A stretch of 11,612 nt of DNA, taken from contig MLAK01001362.1 in assembly GCA_001839685.1 (NCBI GenBank), positions 1 to 11,612 of the forward strand. The letters run 5' to 3'. This document shows positions 6,939 to 11,612 of the stretch, one piece after another. A program made the translations under genes and the position numbers. Origin of the DNA: Tritrichomonas foetus (lineage: Eukaryota > Parabasalia > Tritrichomonadida > Tritrichomonadidae). Under the pieces are notes generated by a model, which was not told the DNA's origin, did no database searches, and saw only the letters and a program-made list of their open reading frames with translations. How positions within the stretch are numbered: the stretch's first letter is position 1; each line of letters begins with the position of its first letter.

Positions 6939-8666
6939 ATGAGCGCAGATTTATGTCCAGATGGAAATCCAATCTGTCCTTTACCTTACCAGTTCAAATC
7001 ACTTCTCTATAACACTTTATTCAGCGATTTCACAATTCATGTTCATAACGCGCCAACAGAAAAGTTGAGACATATCCCAACCCATCGATTTTTGCTCGAT
7101 TCTTTTTCCGGATATTTCCATCAGTTATTCAATGACATGCCAAATGAAAAAAGCTTATCTGTTTACTTTCCAGATTGGGCAACTCCTGGAATTTATGCCA
7201 TATTGGAATTCATTTACAAAGGCGGAAAAATGAAATTTACAAATGAAAACATTGGTCCAATCACTTATATAGTTTTCATTTGGGAAATTTCTTCACTTCA
7301 AGATGAATGTTTAAATGAATTGAATAATTTTACTGATCCTTTTCAATCACTCACAATTTTGAGTCACATATCATCCCTCATTCCAGAGAAATCTGCAGCT
7401 GAGCAAAAACTCATTGAAAATGTTGCTTTGAATTTATCATTATTTGACAAGACGCAATGTGAGGATCTTTCTTTTCAATTATTTGAAAAGATCTCTTCAT
7501 ATGCATATGATCACCTATCGAAAAATGATACATATTGTGCTTTATGTGAAGCTATTGAGCACTATTTCCAAAAAAATATTGTTAGATTGGGAAGTCATGA
7601 ATTCAATCAAATGATTAGAATTTTTTCAATGAAGTCAGGTCACAGTGGAATTATTTCATTATATAAAATTGGTTTAACATACGGATGGAACATCAAAAAT
7701 TGTGAAAGTAAAATTTTGCACGCATGGGAAAGACTGGATCAAGATAAACTAAGCAAGTTACCAATTGACTCATTACAGAGACTTTTACACGAAAATTATT
7801 TAAATACAAAATCAGAAGATAATTTAGTAGACTTCATATTTCTAGTTCACAAGAATCAGCCAGAAGAAGACATTACATGTCTTTTCAAAGAACTCCGTTT
7901 TAGACTTCTTTCAAAAGAATCTAAAGAAAAAATAAAGCAATCGAAAATTGAAATTCCGTATGAAATTTTAAATGGACAAATCCCAAACAGAATTACTGGA
8001 CGACTTCCTCGATCAAGAATAAAATGTTTAATTCTTGGTGCTTGTGATGATAGTGCATTAGCTGATCTTAAACACATGTTGAATTCTAGTTGGATTAAGG
8101 ATAGTCATATAGTCACTCAAAGAGCTGATACACCTTATGATATTGATTTTACACAATTCCACACCATTTTTGTTTTTGGATTTTATAAGTTCTGGAATCC
8201 AGAAAAGTCAACAGTTTCACAATTATTATATCAATATCATTGTGCTGGTGGTGGACTTATTATTGCATATGGTGCGCATAGAGCAGATAGTTATGGAATC
8301 GGTGAACCATTAAAATCCGCGTTACCAATTGAGTACGAAACATCAAATGAAATAATGAACTCCGCTTCACTAAATGATAAGAAAAAACGATACTCAGGAT
8401 GCAAGCATATGAGAGTAAAATCTTTAAAGGCTCGAGCTGATGGAATTGTGGAAAGTTATTGGAATGATGGTGTACCTTTCCTTATTAAAAAGCATGAAAC
8501 TGGACAAAATGGTGCAATTTATGTTTTGAATGCAACACCATGCAGTGTTGAAGTGATTTCTGATCAATGGGAAGGAAACGACAACTCAATTATTCGATTG
8601 TTTGGAAATGTAGTTGTTTCTTCTGCTAATTATATTACTTTACCTAATAAAAAATGTAACGAATAA
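6939..8666 (+). CDS. BTB/POZ protein with C-terminal amidotransferase-like domain
   Basis: This 575-residue protein has two recognisable parts. Residues ~21-125 are a BTB/POZ domain: LFSDFTIHV (27-35), the hallmark THRFLLDSFSGYF (48-60) where an H-[KR]-x-x-L-x-x-x-S-x-x-F pattern is usual, and LEFIYKGG (89-96). BTB domains dimerise and often recruit cullin-3 ubiquitin ligases. Residues ~130-340 are helical and occupy the place of a BACK-type linker. Residues ~358-565 resemble a class I glutamine-amidotransferase (ThuA or flavodoxin-like) fold: strand IKCLILGA (361-368), IFVFGF (410-415), GGGLIIAYGAHR (437-448), and AIYVLNAT (526-533) near the end. The usual nucleophile Cys of GxCxG is absent at the elbow, so it is probably non-catalytic. 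No signal peptide or membrane segment is seen, so it is likely cytosolic or nuclear. The stop forms TAAA. BTB identity is fairly sure; the C-terminal fold is inference. Confidence 0.9.
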   Translation: MSADLCPDGNPICPLPYQFKSLLYNTLFSDFTIHVHNAPTEKLRHIPTHRFLLDSFSGYFHQLFNDMPNEKSLSVYFPDWATPGIYAILEFIYKGGKMKFTNENIGPITYIVFIWEISSLQDECLNELNNFTDPFQSLTILSHISSLIPEKSAAEQKLIENVALNLSLFDKTQCEDLSFQLFEKISSYAYDHLSKNDTYCALCEAIEHYFQKNIVRLGSHEFNQMIRIFSMKSGHSGIISLYKIGLTYGWNIKNCESKILHAWERLDQDKLSKLPIDSLQRLLHENYLNTKSEDNLVDFIFLVHKNQPEEDITCLFKELRFRLLSKESKEKIKQSKIEIPYEILNGQIPNRITGRLPRSRIKCLILGACDDSALADLKHMLNSSWIKDSHIVTQRADTPYDIDFTQFHTIFVFGFYKFWNPEKSTVSQLLYQYHCAGGGLIIAYGAHRADSYGIGEPLKSALPIEYETSNEIMNSASLNDKKKRYSGCKHMRVKSLKARADGIVESYWNDGVPFLIKKHETGQNGAIYVLNATPCSVEVISDQWEGNDNSIIRLFGNVVVSSANYITLPNKKCNE

Positions 8667-8667
8667 A
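8664..8667 (+). terminator. TAAA polyadenylation signal overlapping stop
   Basis: The TAA stop followed by A forms TAAA, the candidate trichomonad poly(A) signal of the BTB gene. Confidence 0.6.
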
Positions 8668-9055
8668 ATATAAAAGAAGCTGATTGAATTTTCAAATAAT
8701 TGTATGATATATATATATAGTAAATAAATAAGGTTCTTTCTGGTATATATTATTTATATATTTTTTGATTATTTTAAACTTAAGTTCTTATTCTTAAAAT
8801 TGCATTTTGAATGGCATATGCAAAAAAGATAATTAGAAAACAAACAATCAAAACGAAAATAAACAATAAGAACGAAAACAAACCAAAATATTCATAAATA
8901 ACGTATTATAATACCTAAAGTATATATAAATATATTTATTTAAGTTATATAAATATATTTATATATTTATTTATTTTTTTTAAAAAAAGTACAGAGTTGA
9001 TATATTATAGTTAATTTAAATAAATAAATCATAGGAATCAAAAGAAAAACAAATT
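8667..9055. other. Convergent spacer, extremely AT-rich
   Basis: This 389-base spacer lies between two convergent stop codons. It has an alternating TA tract near 8706-8720, and a 16-base TATATAAATATATTTA present twice, at 8923-8938 and 8946-8961; each copy contains the perfect palindrome TAAATATATTTA. Poly-T then poly-A runs follow near 8973-8988. No coding signal or RNA gene is seen. Confidence 0.65.
8923..8961. repeat. Duplicated AT palindromic repeat (two 16-bp copies)
   Basis: TATATAAATATATTTA occurs at 8923-8938 and again at 8946-8961, 23 bases apart. Low-complexity AT sequence can produce this by slippage; no function is claimed. Confidence 0.6.
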
Positions 9056-9058
9056 TTA
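9055..9058 (-). terminator. TAAA polyadenylation signal overlapping stop
   Basis: The minus-strand TAA stop of the SCAMP gene followed by A forms TAAA, the candidate trichomonad poly(A) signal. Confidence 0.6.
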
Positions 9059-9838
9059 CACGTTGATGGTTTCCAAGTTTCCAATTGCTGGTGCTCCATG
9101 TTCATCATGTCCGCTTACCTTTTGGTATTTCTGAGATTGTTGGAGAACGATGAACTGAACAACTGCACATGACAAGATTAATATTGTATTGAAAAATGAT
9201 ATAAATTTGGACCATCCACTTTTAGATTTAGCAATGAGATCAAGGAAAGTGGCGAATCCAACTGATCCACTATTTGGAAAGCCGATAAGTTGGTAAACTA
9301 AAAATCCAATTAAAACAAATTGGAATAATAGAAAAGAAAACGGAATATCATGAGCTCTGCATGAAGAATATAAGCGCGAAAAGTTAACTGAAATTGTTAA
9401 GTAACCGTTGAGAAAGGCGAAAATAAATGACCATACAATTCCGCTTGCATGTGAATAACTTGGAAGGCCAGAAATTGAACAAGATGCAATTATATTGATA
9501 AGAGCTTGTCCAATGCAAAGTAAAACTCCGATTTTTGCAAATTTGATGCAATTATGGGCAGCGGCTGGAATTTCATTTTCGAGATCGATATGAAGAAACG
9601 GAACGTAGGGCGGCCAGGTTGGTTTGTTTGAAGTATTACCATCGAATTGGCCATCTTGAATGCGTTTCTGGCGAGCAAGCAATTCGGCTTCGCGTGCTTG
9701 AAGCCTCGCAATTTCGGCTTCTTTTGAGTTGTTGAGTGGAGTATGTATGGTTGCACTTTTGGCTTCGTCGAGATTAATAGTTCCATCAAAATCGTTCTCG
9801 TCTTGAAGTTGGAAAGGATTAGGTGCGTTTTCGAGCAT
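9056..9838 (-). CDS. Secretory carrier-associated membrane protein (SCAMP)
   Basis: This 260-residue protein has the full SCAMP plan. An NPF motif at residues 7-9 is the classic EH-domain (endocytic adaptor) ligand. A short amphipathic coiled coil spans ~38-62. The conserved pre-membrane segment WPPYVPFLHIDLENEIP (75-91) follows, then four membrane spans at about 101-121, 132-153, 166-187 and 212-233. The cytosolic linker between spans 2 and 3 (NFSRLYSSCRAHD, 152-164) sits where SCAMPs carry the E-peptide implicated in exocytosis. The short C-terminal tail is polar. SCAMPs cycle through the trans-Golgi, recycling endosomes and plasma membrane, with both termini cytosolic. Length is close to short SCAMPs of plants and animals. 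The start at 9838 places NPF at the extreme N-terminus, as expected. It converges with the BTB gene. A frame overlapping at 9490-9906 is a shadow. Confidence 0.95.
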   Translation of the reverse strand: MLENAPNPFQLQDENDFDGTINLDEAKSATIHTPLNNSKEAEIARLQAREAELLARQKRIQDGQFDGNTSNKPTWPPYVPFLHIDLENEIPAAAHNCIKFAKIGVLLCIGQALINIIASCSISGLPSYSHASGIVWSFIFAFLNGYLTISVNFSRLYSSCRAHDIPFSFLLFQFVLIGFLVYQLIGFPNSGSVGFATFLDLIAKSKSGWSKFISFFNTILILSCAVVQFIVLQQSQKYQKVSGHDEHGAPAIGNLETINV

Positions 9839-9962
9839 TTTGTTAGATTATCTAAAAAAAGCGTCTGAGTGTCACTTTTCGAAAATTTTAACTTTCGTGA
9901 ATTCATCGGTGAATATTATATTTTGACTGAAAAAAACGATCGGCATTTTTACTTTTTCAATA

Positions 9963-10152
9963 ATGTCATTTAGGTAAAAAGAAAGGAACTATTTTGTTGG
10001 TAAATTCATTATTTTTCATTATCCTCATTGTTCTATCGAATGTTACATTTCATCTCTTTTGGAATGTTGTGACATCAAATTCCAGAATGATAGGAGAATC
10101 GCAGTGTACGTATCTATCTTCAGTTTTTTATCATTTTTGGACAATGCATTGA
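9963..10152 (+). pseudogene. Coding relic or first exon with signal-anchor segment
   Basis: An ATG at 9963, preceded by TCA a few bases upstream as in intact neighbours, runs into a stop after four codons. The adjacent frame is open from 9964 to a TGA at 10150-10152. One base less in the TTT run at 9969-9971 would connect the two. The open frame encodes a basic start (GKKKG), a hydrophobic segment of about 25 residues including LLVNSLFFIILIVLS, and a polar stretch with NVVTSNSRMIGES, an arrangement typical of a signal anchor. The sequence GTACGT at 10106-10111 matches the trichomonad 5' splice-site consensus GTAYGT. It could be a frameshifted relic, a sequencing error in a small gene, or a first exon. 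The protein is not recognised. Confidence 0.4.
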
Positions 10153-10402
10153 ATAGTCTTTCAATTTATTCGTTGATTCTCAAATATTGAATTTGAGGAA
10201 AAAATCATTGTTTAGGGAATATATTATGTTTATTATTTTATTTCATTTATTTTAATCGAGAAAAATATGAAAATCTATTATTATATATTATATTAGAAAA
10301 CTAACCTTAATTACTGACGAAATTATGAGATAATACTAAATTTAATAACATTCATAATTGAATAATGTAACCCAAAATCTGCATCGTCAAGGTTAATTTT
10401 AA

Positions 10403-10411
10403 CCATATAAA
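10403..10411 (+). promoter_or_regulatory. CCATATAAA motif (copy 4)
   Basis: Identical 9-mer in the gene-poor region, with no intact gene within range. About 215 bases downstream is the broken reading frame starting at 10627. It may mark the promoter of a lost gene, or be a chance match. Confidence 0.25.
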
Positions 10412-10516
10412 AAGCTTCGATAATATCATCATTGAAAAATATTGTGAGATTAGAGAAAAAGTTTTATTTCTAAAATTGTAAAGTCACAATAGATTTCAAT
10501 ATTAATCTATATTAAT

Positions 10517-10537
10517 AGATGTATACAAACCAAATAG
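10517..10537 (+). repeat. Left arm of outer inverted repeat
   Basis: AGATGTATACAAAC and the seven bases after it match, as reverse complement, the last 21 bases of the window (11592-11612) at 19 of 21 positions, with 14 continuous. The partner may extend beyond the window. A 14-base match can arise by chance in DNA this AT-rich. Confidence 0.45.
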
Positions 10538-10626
10538 TCTTAACGTACGAAATCACTAAAATGATCCTTATCATCAGTATTACTTAATACCATCAGTCAA
10601 AAATCAAAACCCAAATAGCTAAAAGA

Positions 10627-10808
10627 ATGACGAAAATTTCCCTTATCGCAAACTTCGCAAATGGCCGAATTCAAAAATATTTCGAAAATGATTCTGAAGA
10701 AGCTATTGTTTCAGTTTTCGGGTGAACAGCTTTCAGTCAATTGTTAAATCTATTTTTTATAGTTATGAGCCATATTTATTCATAGTTTTGAAATTTTGCA
10801 ACAATTAA
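10627..10808 (+). pseudogene. Frameshifted short reading frame
   Basis: An ATG at 10627 opens a 32-codon frame with normal amino-acid composition (starts MTKISLIANFANGRIQ) ending in TGA at 10723-10725. The next frame is open across 10697-10808. It carries VNSFQSIVKSIF and SYEPYLFIVL segments and ends in TAA followed by A, the same TAAA ending as the intact genes. A single frame change inside 10697-10725 would connect them into about 60 residues. The local sequence is less AT-rich than its surroundings. The most likely reading is a gene fragment with one indel; the protein is not recognised. Confidence 0.35.
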
Positions 10809-10837
10809 ACCGAAAAAAGAGCGATTTTGGAGAAAGC

Positions 10838-10857
10838 CTAAAAAAAAATTGTGAGAA
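10838..10857 (+). repeat. Left arm of inner inverted repeat
   Basis: CTAAAAAAAAATTGTGAGAA is the exact reverse complement of 11433-11452. Nine of the 20 bases are an A-run, but the other 11 also match. The arms enclose 575 bases that include the coding relic at 11019-11234. No target-site duplication is seen just outside the arms. Confidence 0.6.
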
Positions 10858-10924
10858 GCTTTTTTTCCAAGAATCACAAAGATTATAATACTGCTTCCCA
10901 TAATTCTATTTACACTTCTTCTAT

Positions 10925-10944
10925 CGATTTTTAATTAAAAATCG
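10925..10944. repeat. Perfect 20-bp palindrome
   Basis: CGATTTTTAATTAAAAATCG is its own reverse complement with no spacer. It lies inside the inner inverted repeat. It could be a homodimer binding site or a chance AT palindrome bounded by CG. Confidence 0.7.
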
Positions 10945-11018
10945 CGAAAATTTTGATAGTTTTAACTCAGTGATGTTGAATTAATTCAATTTCCATTTGA
11001 CAAATATGAATGTATTGA

Positions 11019-11234
11019 AATCTTTTCTGTCATAAAATTTTAGTATATGAAGAAAATAGACTGGCAGTCCTCAACAGCACATTCTCAAGCAGGGATACAG
11101 ATACAACGATTGAAAGACCAAATCAAGAAAAATGGAATCCAATATGTTTTTTTCCAGACTCGATGCCAAGTGAATTTTCTGATGACTCGCCATTTAGATG
11201 GCAAAACATTCGTAATCTTCTCATTGATGCCTAA
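11019..11234 (+). pseudogene. Coding relic or terminal exon without start codon
   Basis: The frame is open from 11019 to a TAA at 11232-11234 that is followed by A (TAAA, like all intact genes). From about 11043 the encoded residues look like real protein: YEENRLAVLNSTFSS, then IERPNQEKWNP, FFPDSMPSEFSDDSPF and RWQNIRNLLIDA. There is no in-frame ATG before the middle of the frame, so the N-terminus is missing or lies in another exon. A TTTTAG directly before 11044 could act as an AG acceptor, but the ACTAACACACAG branch/acceptor motif of trichomonad introns is absent. A longer ATG-started frame at 11047-11307 has a low-complexity Phe/Leu tail and is judged spurious. Confidence 0.4.
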
Positions 11235-11432
11235 ATTTTTTTTATTTATATCAAAATTATTAATATTTTTTTTATACTTCATTTTTGTATTTTGGAAAAC
11301 ATTATAATTTTCGATGGAGGGTCATATGATAATAAAAAGCACGATTTATGATAAGAAATAATCAAGATATTAATGCTATAAAATCACTTTTTATCTCAAT
11401 AATTCTCAGAAATTTCTGTGGGGTTTATTTTT

Positions 11433-11452
11433 TTCTCACAATTTTTTTTTAG
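11433..11452 (-). repeat. Right arm of inner inverted repeat
   Basis: TTCTCACAATTTTTTTTTAG is the exact 20-base partner of 10838-10857 in opposite orientation. See that entry for the enclosed segment. Confidence 0.6.
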
Positions 11453-11591
11453 ATTTGGTTTTCTCTGTATCTTGATTTTTAAATTATAATATTTATATAT
11501 TATTAATAGGATTACAATTAAATAATATTTAGATGACAATAATATCAACAATTATTCATTTAGATCTCTCAATAGTCTTCTACATCTAGAG

Positions 11592-11612
11592 CTAGTTAGT
11601 TTGTATACATCT
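11592..11612 (-). repeat. Right arm of outer inverted repeat, at window edge
   Basis: The last 21 bases of the window, ending GTTTGTATACATCT, pair with 10517-10537 at 19 of 21 positions. The window stops within or at the end of the match, so its true length is unknown. Confidence 0.45.

Larger units (their letters stand above)
9839..11612. other. Gene-poor region with coding fragments and inverted repeats
   Basis: This 1.77-kb stretch has no intact gene. It is mostly AT-rich spacer with three less AT-rich coding-like islands (listed separately), two inverted-repeat pairs, a perfect palindrome and a fourth CCATATAAA copy. The first ~120 bases also contain the 5' flank of the SCAMP gene, where no clear TCATW initiator is seen. 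No tRNA or rRNA was recognised. Confidence 0.6.

Noticed and set aside
9741..9746. GTATGT donor-like site
   Set aside because: It is on the strand opposite the SCAMP coding strand and inside an intact reading frame.
9490..9906. Minus-strand 138-codon frame overlapping the SCAMP start
   Set aside because: Out of frame with the SCAMP, which has a complete family signature; the composition is shadow-like.
10301..10306. ACTAAC branch-point-like motif downstream of the GTACGT donor
   Set aside because: It is not followed by CACAG; the nearest following AG leads to a short AT-rich frame with an early stop.
11047..11307. ATG-started 86-codon frame
   Set aside because: Its end is low-complexity Phe/Leu from poly-T, and the alternative frame at 11019-11234 looks far more protein-like and ends in TAAA.

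Overview
This window looks like nuclear DNA from a parabasalid (trichomonad) protist, most likely Tritrichomonas or a close relative. Six intron-free genes encode eukaryotic proteins: a SCAMP membrane-traffic protein, a BTB protein and long coiled-coil proteins. They sit 0.2-0.4 kb apart in very AT-rich spacers with no sign of bacterial operons. All six genes carry TAAA overlapping or directly following the stop codon, which is the known Trichomonas vaginalis polyadenylation signal. Three have a TCATW initiator-like motif shortly upstream of the ATG, as expected for trichomonad Inr promoters. Assignment to a genus is inference; no rRNA or other marker gene is present.

Layout: 1-158 is a 3' spacer with a strong imperfect hairpin. 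159-1814 (-) and 2147-4240 (-) encode two unrelated long coiled-coil proteins. 4241-4467 is a divergent promoter region shared with 4468-5691 (+), a protein with a predicted signal peptide, a small possibly thioredoxin-like domain and a long charged helical tail. 5692-5981 is a convergent spacer holding five 22-bp tandem repeats. 5982-6692 (-) encodes an unrecognised, probably nuclear, highly charged protein. A second divergent promoter region (6693-6938) precedes 6939-8666 (+), a BTB/POZ protein with a class I glutamine-amidotransferase-like C-terminal domain. 8667-9055 is a convergent, extremely AT-rich spacer. 9056-9838 (-) encodes a four-TM SCAMP with an NPF endocytic motif.

The last 1.77 kb (9839-11612) has no intact gene. 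It holds three islands of coding-like sequence separated by AT-rich DNA: 9963-10152 with a membrane segment, 10627-10808, and 11019-11234. Each has either a one-base frame disruption or no start codon, and the last two end in the TAAA stop signal. The islands are either gene relics or exons of a gene with an unusually long intron. The same stretch has two nested inverted-repeat pairs (10517/11592 and 10838/11433) and a perfect 20-bp palindrome, so a decayed mobile element is also possible.

The genes do not form one pathway. SCAMP and the secreted protein belong to the secretory/endosomal system, the coiled-coil proteins are probably cytoskeletal or scaffold proteins, and the BTB-amidotransferase-like protein is the most unusual in domain design. 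I did not find a clear novel multi-gene system.
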